Positions 54,961 to 64,000 of a DNA stretch of 64,000 bases are shown here, piece by piece (the stretch's first letter is position 1; the number at the start of each line of letters is the position of its first letter). Under the pieces are notes generated by a model. It was given only the letters and a program-made list of their open reading frames with translations. It was not told the DNA's origin and made no database searches. The position numbers and the translations under genes were made by a program. Source of the stretch: Syngnathus acus. Lineage: Eukaryota > Chordata > Actinopteri > Syngnathiformes > Syngnathidae. Location of the stretch: contig NC_051105.1 of NCBI RefSeq assembly GCF_901709675.1, positions 14,518,604-14,582,603 of the forward strand, read 5' to 3'.

Positions 54961-55412
54961 CAGAGGGTGTGATTTACCGAAGTCAAATTCCTTGTTTGGC
55001 ACGCTCAAACATGGCGAATAAAAAACTCTTGAATCTTGTACTATTCCTAGGGGGGGGGGGGACAATACGGGTAACTCACGATTCAATAATGTGGCGATAT
55101 TTAGTCCATGAAAATGATATCACGATACATATCTGTGATATTCGATATATAGCAAGAAATTACAGCAACAATATTTTATGATAACTGAAGATAGAATACT
55201 CAAAGAATACCCACAAAAAGGAAAATACCCATAAAAGGGAAACGTCTCGCATTTATTCCAATGCAAAAAAATAAACCGCACGAAATAAACACAGTACAAC
55301 TGGACACATTAAAGTGCGTGAACATGCATTATGTAAACCATGACAGTGCTTAATGGAAAACTGGCCTGTTTTCGTTTAACAAGAGTTAAACAAGATAACA
55401 CATGCAACCAAT
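54961..55412. other. Repeat-like, no gene
   Basis: About 55050-55200 has a G run followed by 'GATATCACGATACATATCTG'-type words like the decayed interior of the AGGGGTGTAA family. Otherwise no signal. Confidence 0.4.
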
Positions 55413-55559
55413 TACCGTATTTTCCAGACTACCATGAGTCACTCCGGAGTACAAGTCGCACAAGCCATAAAATACAAGTCGCATTTTTGGGGCTTTCCAT
55501 GGGCTCACCACCTGTGGGAGGGGTCAAAGGGGTCGGGTGCATTGTGAGCTGGGCGGCAG

Positions 55560-57265
55560 CCAAAGGCCTTGGCGGTCAGATCCCGGCTGCAGAAGCTGGC
55601 TCTTGGGACATGGAATGTCACCTCTCTGGCTGGAAAGAACTGGTGTGCGAGGCAGAAAAGTTCCGACTCGACATAGTCGGACTTGCCTCCACACACAGTT
55701 TGGGTTCCGGTTCCTCTTGAGAGGGGCTGGACTCTCTTCCACTCTGGAGTTGCCCACGGTGAGAGGCGTCGAGCAGGTGTGGGTATACATATTGCTCCCC
55801 AGCTGGGCGCCTGCACATTGGGGTTCACCCCGGAGAACGAGAGGGTCGCCTCCCTCCGCCTTCAGGTGGGGGGACGGGTCCTGACTGTTGTTTGTGTCTA
55901 TGCACCAAACAGCAGCTCAGAGTACCCACCTTTCTTGGGGTCCCTGGAGGATGTGCTGGAGAGCGCTCCTTCTGGGGACTCCATTGTTCTACTGGGTGGC
56001 TTCAATGCTCACGTGGGCAATGACAGTGAGACCTGGAAGGGTGTGATTGGGAGGAACGGCCCTCCCGATCTGAACCCGAGCGGTGTTCTATTATTGGACT
56101 TCTGTGCTCGACACGGATTTTATATAATAAACACCATGTTCTAACATAAGGGTGTCCATGTGTGCACTTGGCACCAGGACACCCTAGGCCGCAGTTCGAT
56201 GATCAACTTTGTAGTCATGTCATCGGATTTGCGGCCGCATGTTTTGGACACTCGGGCGAAGAGAGGGGCGGAGCTGTCAACTGATCACCACCTGGTGGTG
56301 GGTTGGCTCCGATGGTGGGGGAAGATGCCGGTCCGACCTGACAGACCCAAACGCTCTGTGAGGGTCTGCTGGGAACGTCTGGCAGAATCCCCTGTCAGGA
56401 AGAGCTTCAACTCCCACCTCCGACAGAGCTTTTCCCACGTCCCGGGGGAGGCGGGGGACATTGACTCAGAGTGGACCATGTTCCGCGCCTCCATTGTTGA
56501 GGCGGTCGACCGGAGCTGTGGCCGTAAGGTCGTTGGTGCCTGTCGTGGCGGCAATCCTTGAACCCGCTGGTGGACACCGGCGGTAAGGGATGCCGTCAAG
56601 CTGAAGGAGGAGTCCTATTGGGCCGTTTTGGCCTGCGGGACTCCGGAGGCAGCTGACAGGTACCGGATGGCCAAGCGGAACGCGGCTTCGGGGGTTGCTG
56701 AGGCAAAAATCCGGGCGTGGGAGGAGTTTGGCGAGGCCATGGAGAATGACGTTCGGACGGCTTCGAGGAAATTCTGGTCCACCATCCGGCGTCTCAGGAG
56801 GGGGAAGCAGTGCAACGTCAACACTGTTTACAGTGGCATGCTGCTGACCTCGACTTGGGATGTCGTGAGTCGGTGGGGAGAATACTTCGAAGACCTCCTC
56901 AATTCCACCTACACGCCTTCCATTGTGGAAGCAGGGCCTGGAGACTCTGAGGCGGATTCTCCAATTTCTGGGGTTGAAGTCACTGAGTTAGTTAAAAAAC
57001 TCCTCGGTGGCAAGGCCCCGGGGGTGGATGAGATCCGCCCGGAGGTCTTAAAGGCTCCGGATGTTGTGGGGCTGTCATGGCTGACATGCCTCTACAACAT
57101 TGCGTGGACATCGGGGACAGTGCCTCTGGATTGGCAGACTGGGGTGGTGGTTCCCCTCTTTAAGAAGAGGGACTGGAGGGTGTGTTACGATTACAGGGGA
57201 ATCACACTCCTCAGCCTCCCTGGTAAGGTCTATTCAGGGGTGCTGGCGGGGAGGGTTAGGGTTAG
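55560..57265 (+). pseudogene. RTE-like LINE endonuclease and RT amino part
   Basis: Blocks: LGTWNVTSLAGKN (about 55605), [44 protein letters not shown] (about 55985), WHQDTLGRSSMINFV, STDHHLVVGWL, then a linker with EAADRYRMAKRNAASGVAEA and WEEFGEAMENDV, and the RT start GGKAPGVDEIRPEVLKA and YRGITLLSLPGKVYS. The GDFNAH motif of the family reads GGFNAH here, so the metal-binding aspartate is lost. Three stops and at least two frameshifts are present. Confidence 0.83.
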
Positions 57266-57273
57266 GATTAGAG

Positions 57274-58302
57274 CAGGGGTGGGCAAACTTTTTGACTTGC
57301 GGGCCGAATTGGGTTCTAAATTTTGACCGGGGGGCCGAACCAGGAGCAGATGGATGTAGTGTTTGTGTGAAGTAATATAAATGACATGTAAAGGTCATTG
57401 CATAAAAGGTTTTTACTTTTAGTAGATACTAAAGCACGGATATTAAAAAAAGCTTTTTGAAAACAAATGCGTTTATTAACAGCATTAAAAAAATATTTCA
57501 CCAAAAAACTACTATCAGTGATTCTTATTAAATACGACACTGATATGATGAATAACATTTTCCATCACTTCAGCGCCTGCAGGTCAGATTTATGAAATAT
57601 GTTTATCTAATGAGGCGAAATTACATCCAACGGCAAACATTCTGACCTAATACATCTTGGAGAATCAGTGAAAGAATACATCTAAATAAATTAATAAAGG
57701 AATCAATAGTATTGTTGGTTTCCCTTTTTTGCTAGTGTATCATAGTCTGGAGTAAAATTTGTTGTGGTAATTCTTAGGATAGAGCCGAGGTGTCAGTCCG
57801 TTAACCTAGATCTGTGACGGGCTTTGTTGACGTTCATGTGGCCGAACGTCTTCTCACACACGTAGGTCGAGCCAAATTGTCCACTCATTTTTAACATTTG
57901 GCACTCAGTGTCCACCTTTCTGTTCTTCGGGCCACTCATTTTAATGGAAGGATTCCAGGGGATGGTTTGTGGGTGGCATTAGCGTAAAACTATCTGAAAA
58001 CTCAGCGCGCGAATTACGAGAATACTGACGTCACAGCCTACACTCGAAATTCGGCACTGATAGATGAAATTACTACGTACTACTGAGTACGCACATGCAC
58101 TTGTGAGTGTGCACCGAGATTTCTGACACGGCTCCCGGGAGTAAATGCGCGGGCGGGCGCTTCCCCATCTACTGGGGAAACATAGTAATTGCAGGGAAAA
58201 TGACCCAAAAACAATTAATACAATTTATTCAGGTTTGGCGGGCCGGATTAAACGGCCCCGTGGGCCGGATGTGGCCCGCGGGCCATAGTTTGCCCATGTC
58301 TG
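57274..58302 (-). mobile_element. hAT transposon with internal deletion
   Basis: Ends CAGGGGTGGGCAAACTTTTT and (inverted) TAGTTTGCCCATGTCTG; flanked by GATTAGAG and GGTTAGAG (7 of 8). On the minus strand the transposase start (MSGPKNRKVDTECQML, about 57940) runs into SGQFGSTYVCEKTFGHMNVN and then the dimerisation region (LGSILRITTTNFTPDYDTLA). The core is missing, as in 34797-38261. Confidence 0.83.
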
Positions 58303-58307
58303 GGTTA

Positions 58308-59205
58308 GAGGGAGGTCGAACCTCGGATTCAGGAGGAGCAGTGTGGCTTTCGTCCTGGCCGTGGAACAGTGGACCAGCTCTACACCCTCGGCAGGATCCT
58401 CGAGGGTGCATGGGAGTTTGCCCAACCAGTCCACATGTGTTTTGTGGACTTGGAGAAGGCGTTCGACCGTGTCCCTCGGGAGGTTCTGTGGAGGGTGCTT
58501 CAGAAGTACGGGGTGCCGAGCCAACTGATAAGGGCGGTTTGGTCCCTGTATCACCGATGCCAGAGTTTGGTCCGCATTTCCGGCAGTAAGTCGGATTCGT
58601 TCCCAGTGAGGGTTGGATTCCGCCAAGGCTGCCCTTTGTCACCGATTCTGTTCATAATTTTTATGGAAAGAATTTCTAGGCGCAGCCGAGGCGATGAGGG
58701 TGTCCGGTTTGGGGACTTCAGCATCGCGTCTCTGCTTTTTGCAGACGACGTGGTGCTGTTGGCATCTTCAGGCCGTGATCTCCAGCTCTCACTGGAGCGG
58801 TTCGCAGCCGAGTGTGAAGCGGTCGGGATGAGGGTCAGCACCTCCAAATCCGAGTCCATGGTCATCGGTCGGAAAAGGGTGGAATGCCCTCTCCGGATCA
58901 GGGATGAGATCCTGCCCCAAGTGGAGGAGTTCAAGTATCTTGGGGTCTTGTTCACGAGTGAGGGGAGGATGGAGCGCGAGATCGACAGGCGGATCGGTGC
59001 AGCGTCGGCAGTAATGCAGAATCTACCGATAAGTCGTGGTAAAGAGAGAGCTGAGCCAAAAGGCAAAACTCTCAATTTACCGGTCTATTTACGCTCCTAC
59101 CCTCACCTATGGTCACGAGCTATAGGTCGTGACCAAAAGAACGAGATCCCGGATACAAGCGGCCGAAATGAGTTTTCTCCGCAGGATGTCCGGGCTCTCC
59201 CTTAG
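58308..59205 (+). pseudogene. RTE-like LINE reverse transcriptase core
   Basis: Reads QEEQCGFRPGRGTVDQLYTL, palm A HMCFVDLEKAFDRVPREVLW (about 58440), RQGCPLSPILFIIFMERISR (about 58620), palm C LLFADDVVLLASSG (about 58735), MRVSTSKSESMVI and YLGVLFTSEGRMEREIDRRI. It is open for 278 codons from 58369 before a frameshift near 59030. The RT aspartates are intact. Confidence 0.87.
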
Positions 59206-59516
59206 AGATAGGGTGAGAAGCTCGGTCTTCCGAGACAGTAGAGTCGCTACTCCTCCACGTTGAGAGGAGCCAGATGAGGTGGCTCGGGCATCTCATCAGG
59301 ATGCCTCCTGGACGCCTCCCTGGGGAGGTGTTCCGGGCATGTCCCACCGGTAGGAGACCCCGGGGACGACCCAGGACGCGCTGGAGAGACTATGTCTCTC
59401 AGCTGGCCTGGGAACGCCTTGGGATCCCCCGAGATGAGCTGGATGAAGTGGCTGGGGAGAGGGAAGTCTGGGAATCCCTCCTAAAGCTGCTGCTCCCGCA
59501 GCCCGACCCCGGATAA
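59206..59516 (+). pseudogene. RTE-like LINE carboxyl domain
   Basis: After the frameshift the frame continues with QMRWLGHLIRMPPGRLPGEV, FRACPTGRRPRGRPRTRWRD and YVSQLAWERLGIPRDELDEV, ending with QPDPG and a stop. The same end is joined to a shortened element at 45680. Confidence 0.83.
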
Positions 59517-59549
59517 GCGGAAGAAGATGGATGGATGGATAGATGGATG

Positions 59550-60472
59550 GCATTTTGGGGGAACTTTATTTGACAAAATCCAACACCAAGAACAGACATG
59601 AATAGGCAACAACAGGCTAAACGATACGGTATGCTAAAGTTACATAAACACAAACGAGGAACTGAGAACGTGGCTGATGAAACATATTAACAGTTATTCA
59701 AATAACTATAAAATGAATAAGTTTATCAAACCATCCGTGTCACTCTAAATCATTAAATCCATTGAAATCTTCGTCCTCTGTGTCACTTCTAAACAACGCC
59801 GCTGCTGACTCCGGAAGTACATGCGGCGCTGACGTCAGTCTCGTCACTTGCAGTTCCAATTATTCCACAGGCCTATATAGTAACTAGATATAAACTATAT
59901 ATCAAATAACTATAACATAAATAAGTTTATCGAACCATCTGTGTCCTCCAAATTGTTAAATCCATCGAAATCTTCATCCTCTGTGTCAATCTCTGTCCTC
60001 TGTGTTATAAACAATTCTTGACTCCGGAAGTCGGTGAATGGATTCAGACTCATTGTCAGTTGCGGTTCCAATTATTCCACAGACCTAGTGCGACCTCATG
60101 CGGTTTAAAGTGGAAATAACATGTAAAGTGATCAACTTTACTAGTAAGTAAGTACGATAAGTAAGATAAGCTTGGGCTTCTTTCTACTCCCTTTTGAAGA
60201 AATATGAATTTACTATAAAGGGAAAATTATAATGCAATATCATTTTTTCTTTTTTTTTATGTTCTATTGTACTATGGAGTTATCATGTTCTGTATTTTTT
60301 ACTTTTTTTCTTGTATTTCTTTTAATGTTTGAAATAAACAAACAAACAAAAAAAACTGTTAATGATTAAGTAATAATGTGTTAATAACTTCACATTTAAG
60401 TTGCTCCTGATTATAAGTCGCACCCCCGGCAAAACTATGAAAAAACTGCGACTTATAGTCCGGAATATACGG
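59550..60472 (+). other. Right part of the split DNA element, no gene
   Basis: It matches the family interior ('GACAAAATCCAACACCAAGA', 'CAACAACAGGCTAAACGATA', 'AAATCATTAAATCCAT') with a partial repeat of about 180 bp (59690-59880 and 59890-60060). No coding potential. Confidence 0.7.
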
Positions 60473-60653
60473 TACATCATTGGACTTTTGTGCCACTGTA
60501 TTGCAAGAAATAAAATATCAAACCAAACCCAGACCTGTAGACCAAATCTTCAAAAATTATGTAAATTGTGTGTTTTTATCTAAAAACGGAAAATACTCAA
60601 AACCTCATGCAAACACAAAGCAAACTTGAAAAATAGTTAATTTTCCAACATAC

Positions 60654-60747
60654 CTTGTGCTGTGCTCTTTACAGCCTCTCCAGTCTGAGTGGTGCACAAC
60701 GCTGACATGCAGGTGCTCAGTGTGCCCCAGCTCTTCAACAAATAACA
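60654..60747 (-). CDS. ndufv3: NADH dehydrogenase (ubiquinone) flavoprotein 3, exon 2
   Basis: A 94-bp exon on the minus strand between a pyrimidine-rich acceptor (CGCTTTTTTTGTAG) and a good donor (CAAG, GTATGT). It encodes 31 codons: CYLLKSWGTLSTCMSALCTT then QTGEAVKSTAQ, ending in phase 1. Basic and hydroxylated residues without acids until GEA fit the end of a mitochondrial targeting sequence followed by the mature amino end, as in the mammalian protein. Phase agrees with both exon 3 and exon 4. Exon 1, with the start codon, was not found between 60748 and 64000. The exon call depends on splice signals and phase more than on sequence similarity. Confidence 0.62.
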
Positions 60748-60754
60748 CTACAAA

Positions 60755-61040
60755 AAAAGCGCAAACATTGGTACAAGTAGGAAATATTTTAATCTCGGAC
60801 AAAGTTTCAAGTTTCAGCTAAATCACAACTATACAGAGGGAGGAAAAAGTATGCGAACTCTTTCATTTTCTTCAAATTCTGCATTCAGTATTTCACACAA
60901 AATATTGACATTTGGGTCCAATTTTGACATTTTCAGTTGGGGTGTACTCACTTTTGTTGCCAGCATTTTACACATTCATTGTTGTATTTTGAGTTACTTT
61001 GAAGTAACAATAAATTTACTTTGCTATCCAAGCTCTACAG
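60755..61040. other. ndufv3 intron with Tc1-like end remnants
   Basis: About 60838-61020 has 'GAGGAAAAAGTATGCGAAC' and 'GGGGTGTACTCACTTTTGT'; the latter motif recurs near 63825 ('GGGGTGTACTCACTTTTGTG'). I take these as the subterminal parts of an old Tc1-like element into which the hAT at 61041 was inserted. Confidence 0.5.
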
Positions 61041-61295
61041 CAGGGGTGTCAAACAATTTTTTTTCGTGGGCTGCATTGTAGTCATAGCTTCTTTCGGAGG
61101 GCCATTTTGACTGTCAACCCAAAAACATTTATGAGACTAGGGGTGTAAATCGCGGGTTTTGTCACGATACGATATCATAATGATACAAAGAACCACGATA
61201 CGATATTTGCCGATATCTTAAAGCCTGCTGTGATTCATTCACGATACATCACGATATAGTGCTCTACGATCGATATAGAACAATATCCTGATTTA

Positions 61296-62921
61296 CAGTG
61301 CCTTGCAAAGGTATTCGGCCCCCTTGAACCTTTCAACATTTCGCGACATTTCAGGCTTCAAACATAAAGATATAAAAGTTTAATTTTTTGTCAAGAATCA
61401 ACAACAAGTGGGACACAATCGTGAAGTGGAACAAAATTTATTGGATAATTTAAACTTTTTTAACAAATACAGAACTGAAAAGTGGGGCGTGCAATATTAT
61501 TCGGCCCCCTTGCGCTAATACTTTGTAGCGCCACCTTTTGCTGCAATTACAGCTGCAAGTCGCTTGGGCTATGTCTCTATCCGTTTTGCACATCGAGAGA
61601 CTGGAATTCTTGCCCATTCTTCCTTGCAAAACAGCTCGAGCTCAGTGAGGTTGGATGGAGAGCGTTTGTGAACAGCAGTCTTCAGCTCTTTCCACAGATT
61701 CTCGATTGGATTCAGGTCTGGACTTTGACTTGGCCATTCTAACACCTGGATACGTCTATTTGTGAACCATTCCATTGTAGATTTGGCTTTATGTTTTGGA
61801 TCATTGTCCTGTTGGAAGATAAATCTCCGTCCCAGTCTCAGGTCTTTTGCAGACTCAAACAGGTTTTCTTCCAGAATGGTCCTGTATTTGGCTCCATCCA
61901 TCTTCCCATCAATTTTAGCCATCTTCCCTGTCCCTGCTGAAGAAAAGCAGGCCCAAACCATGATGCTGCCACCACCATGTTTGACAGTGGGGATGGTGTG
62001 TTCAGGGTGATGAGCTGTGTTGCTTTTACGCCAAACATATCGTTTTGCATTGTGGCCAAAAAGTTCGATTTTGGTTTCATCTGACCAGAGCACCTTCTTC
62101 CACATGTTTGGTGTGTCTCCCAGGTGGCTTGTGGCAAACTTTAAACGAGACTTTTGATAGATATCTTTGAGAAATGGCTTTCTTCTTGCCACTCTTCCAT
62201 AAAGGCCAGATTTGTGCAGTGCACGACTGATTGTTGTCCTATGGACAGACTCTCCCACCTCAGCTGTAGTTATCTGCAGTTCATCCAGAGTGATCATGGG
62301 CCTCTTGGCTGCATCTCTGATCAGTCTTCTCCTTGTTTGAGATGAAAGTTTGGAGGGACGGCCGGGTCTTGGTAGATTTGCAGTGGTCTGATACTCCTCC
62401 CATTTCAATATAATTGCTTGCACAGTGCTCCTTGAGATGTTTAAAGCTTGGGAAATCTTTTTGTATCCAAATCCGGCTTTAAACTTCTCCACAACAGTAT
62501 CTCGGACCTGCCTGGTGTGTTCCTTTGTCTTCATGGTTCTCTCTGCGCTTTAAACAGAACCCTGAGACTATCAAAGAGCAGGTGCATTTATACGGAGACT
62601 TGATTACACACAGGTGCATTCTATTTATCATCATCAGTCATTTTGGACAACATTGGATCATTCAAAGATCCTCACTGAACTTCTGGAGTGAGTTTGCTGC
62701 ACTGAAAGTAAAGGGGCCGAATAATATTGCACGCCCCACTTTTCAGTTTTTTATTTGTTAAAAAAGTTTAAATTATCCAATAAATTTCGTTCCACTTCAC
62801 GATTGTGTCCCACTTGTTGATTCTTGACAAAAAATTAAAATTTTATATCTTTATGTTTGAAGCCTGAAATGTGGCGAAATGTTGAAAGGTCAAGGGGGCC
62901 GAATACTTTCGCAAGGCACTG
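61296..62921 (-). mobile_element. Tc1-like transposon, complete
   Basis: Ends CAGTGCCTTGCAAAGGTATT and GCGAAAGTATTCGG-type inverse (…GCAAGGCACTG), flanked by TA (61294-61295, 62922-62923). The inverted terminal repeats extend for about 200 bp. Length 1626 bp, the normal size for a full Tc1 element. It holds one long transposase frame. Confidence 0.9.
61569..62534 (-). CDS. Tc1-like transposase (DD34E), 321 codons, ends at a premature TAG
   Basis: Cuts and pastes the element at TA dinucleotides. Residues 1-50 hold the first helix-turn-helix (YKKISQALNISRSTVQAIIL), then the GRPS hook (about 58-61) and a second helix-turn-helix (about 64-110). The catalytic domain has VLWSDETKIE (D152), a glycine-rich HGGGSIMVWACF, FQQDNDPKH (D243) and SPDLNPIENLW (E278); 34 residues separate D243 and E278. 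The frame stops at TAG after RIET; family-like sequence continues for about 20 codons (PKRLAAVIAAKGGATKY) to its own stop near 61509. Apart from that nonsense codon it looks complete (usual length about 340). Confidence 0.9.
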   Translation of the reverse strand: MKTKEHTRQVRDTVVEKFKAGFGYKKISQALNISRSTVQAIILKWEEYQTTANLPRPGRPSKLSSQTRRRLIRDAAKRPMITLDELQITTAEVGESVHRTTISRALHKSGLYGRVARRKPFLKDIYQKSRLKFATSHLGDTPNMWKKVLWSDETKIELFGHNAKRYVWRKSNTAHHPEHTIPTVKHGGGSIMVWACFSSAGTGKMAKIDGKMDGAKYRTILEENLFESAKDLRLGRRFIFQQDNDPKHKAKSTMEWFTNRRIQVLEWPSQSPDLNPIENLWKELKTAVHKRSPSNLTELELFCKEEWARIPVSRCAKRIET

Positions 62922-62923
62922 TA

Positions 62924-63438
62924 ATTGCTTGCACAGTGCTCCTTGAGATGTTTAAAGCTTGGGAAATCTTTTTGTATCCAAATCCGGCTTTCAACTTCTC
63001 CACAACAGTATCTTGGACCTGCCTGGTGTGTTCCTTTGTCTTCATGGTTCTCTCTGCGCTTTAAACAGAACCCTGAGACTATCAAAGAGCAGGTGCATTT
63101 ATACGGAGACTTGATTACACACAGGTGCATTCTATTTATCATCATCAGTCATTTAGGACAACATTGGATCATTCAAAGATCCTTACTGAACTTCTGGAGT
63201 GAGTTTGCTGCACTGAAAGTAAAGGGGCCGAATAATATTGCACGCCCCACTTTTCAGTTTTTTATTTGTTAAAAAAGCTTAAATTATCCAATAAATTTCG
63301 TTCCACTTCACGATTGTGTCCCACTTGTTGTTGATTCTTGACAAAAAATTTAAATTTTATATCTTTATGTTTGAAGCCTGAAATGTGGCGAAATGTTGAA
63401 AGGTTCAAGGGGGCCGAATACTTTCGCAAGGCACTGTA
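62924..63438 (-). repeat. Tandem copy of the Tc1 5' half
   Basis: It repeats 62413-62923 (511 bp) directly, at about 97-98 percent identity by eye, including the terminal repeat and TA. It has the first codons of the transposase but nothing else. The unit is bounded by TA at each end. Confidence 0.85.
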
Positions 63439-63708
63439 TATCGATGTGTATCGACGAATCGTTACACCCCTAATGAGCACCTCACATTATATACAGTTAA
63501 AGCTACAAAACAAACTGACAAATAACTCATTTTCAAATCAGATTAGTAAAAACTGGTCAAATATAAAAAAATAAAAAGATATTAAAAGTGAAGACAATTT
63601 GCAATTCTAGTAATGACACGAATTTGATGCACAATTTGTCTTCGCGGGCCACATAAAATGATGTGACGAGCCGTATCTGGCCCCCGGGCCTTGAGTTTGA
63701 CACCTGTG

Positions 63709-64000
63709 CTCTACAGTGACGATTTAACATTGTCTCAAAGTGTACTACTTAACATTGTCTCAAAGTGTAATTTCTTCAGTGTTGTCCCATGACAAGATAT
63801 AATTAAATCATTGCAGAAATGAGAGGGGTGTACTCACTTTTGTGAGATATTGTAATTTGCTCATGAGTCTGATCATCTAAATTAGTTTTTGAGGGACACT
63901 TTCCTACATGTTTTAGATATTTCCTTCCTCAAACACACCTGGTTCAAATCATCAGGTCATCAGCAAGAGCTTCAGAAGCCTGATAACAATCCTGGATCAT
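63709..64000. other. Repeat-like sequence, no gene
   Basis: 63717-63770 has a 29-bp direct repeat around 'ACATTGTCTCAAAGTGTA'. 63825 repeats the GGGGTGTACTCACTTTTGT motif. The last 100 bp ('CACACCTGGTTCAAATCATC') look like a common fish dispersed repeat that continues beyond the window. Confidence 0.4.

Larger units (their letters stand above)
55493..59549 (+). mobile_element. RTE-like LINE (ATGGATGG tail), split by a hAT
   Basis: A near-complete LINE: leader, APE endonuclease, RT and a closing domain, ending in GGATAAGCGGAAGAAG and an ATGGATGGATGG tail. A target duplication of about 12 bp (GCATTTTTGGGG-like) flanks it. The single-ORF layout and tail fit RTE-like (RTE-X type) fish LINEs. It carries a hAT at 57274-58302, stops at 55718, 56142 and 56560, and frameshifts. 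Confidence 0.82.
55415..60472 (+). mobile_element. TA-flanked DNA element split by an RTE-like LINE
   Basis: Left end CCGTATTTTCCAGACTACCA after TA (55413-55414), right end inverted (GTCCGGAATATACGG) before TA (60473-60474). The sequence breaks at GCATTTTTGGGG (55481-55492) and resumes with GCATTTTGGGGG (59550-59561), the LINE's target duplication. Confidence 0.8.
61138..63471 (+). mobile_element. AGGGGTGTAA element, split by a Tc1
   Basis: Left part 61138-61295 and right part 63439-63471 (ATCGTTACACCCCT) match the ends of 31885-32655, but the middle of that family is missing, so this copy was already short. Flanks are ATGAGAC and ATGAGCA. Confidence 0.75.
61041..63708 (+). mobile_element. 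hAT-type element (CAGGGGTGTCAAAC ends) with nested insertions
   Basis: Ends CAGGGGTGTCAAACAATTTT and CTTGAGTTTGACACCTGTG, flanked by a perfect 8-bp CTCTACAG (61033-61040, 63709-63716). Its own sequence is about 61041-61137 and 63472-63708, like the 412-bp MITE at 44275. The AGGGGTGTAA element and a Tc1 sit inside. Confidence 0.9.

Noticed and set aside
57252-57267. Interstitial telomere-like GGGTTAGGGTTAGG
   Set aside because: Only about two units, inside RTE-like coding sequence next to a hAT insertion site; too short to call a telomeric tract.
60838-64000. Search for ndufv3 exon 1 upstream of exon 2
   Set aside because: No short exon with a start codon, a targeting-type peptide and a phase 0 donor could be supported; the region is mobile-element sequence.

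Overview
This is a transposon-packed stretch of a ray-finned (percomorph-type) fish nuclear genome. It carries vertebrate-wide V-SINEs, a tRNA-derived SINE with the fish-type tail, L2, Rex1-like and RTE-like LINEs, Tc1/mariner, hAT and LTR elements, and long CA/TA/ACTC microsatellites. There is no sign of a bacterial or viral genome: no operons, ribosome binding sites, CRISPR arrays, rRNA or true tRNA genes.

One host gene can be supported, on the minus strand: ndufv3, the small accessory (10 kDa) subunit of mitochondrial complex I. I read three coding exons: exon 2 at 60654-60747, a large exon 3 at about 42527-43588, and the terminal exon 4 at 31629-31795. All junctions are phase 1, so exon 3 can be skipped without a frame change, as in the short and long mammalian isoforms. 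Exon 1 was not found and probably lies beyond 64000. The introns (about 17 kb and 10.7 kb) consist mostly of nested mobile elements.

Layout. 1-1403: unplaced sequence, an old tandem repeat and an L2 3' end. 1404-10673 and 10674-19941: two head-to-tail, almost identical 9.27-kb copies holding an L2 fragment, SINEs, a nearly complete Rex1-like LINE and the left part of a hAT with an LTR element inside it. 19942-25950: the rest of that hAT and LTR nest, the closing end of a TA-flanked DNA element, and the rest of the L2 it split. 26966-37753: a large inverted repeat (arms 2.09 and 1.85 kb) whose 6.85-kb loop holds ndufv3 exon 4, Tc1 and mariner-like elements, a 46-bp perfect palindrome and very long microsatellites. 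38442-42480: a split LINE, DNA elements and a Tc1-like pseudogene. 44275-54960: an L2 copy repeatedly split by hAT, RTE-like, Tc1 and SINE insertions, then a Rex1-like LINE with an intact 747-codon ORF. 55415-60472: a DNA element split by an RTE-like LINE that was itself split by a hAT. 61041-63708: a hAT containing a second repeat element containing a Tc1 whose transposase is open for 321 codons.

The elements are mostly dead: frameshifts, stops and internal deletions are common. Their target-site duplications and the exact frames recovered across insertions let the order of insertion be read directly. I did not find a new defence, metabolic or regulatory system. The most useful results are the ndufv3 model, the recent-looking tandem duplication, the inverted repeat around exon 4, and several precise nested-insertion histories.
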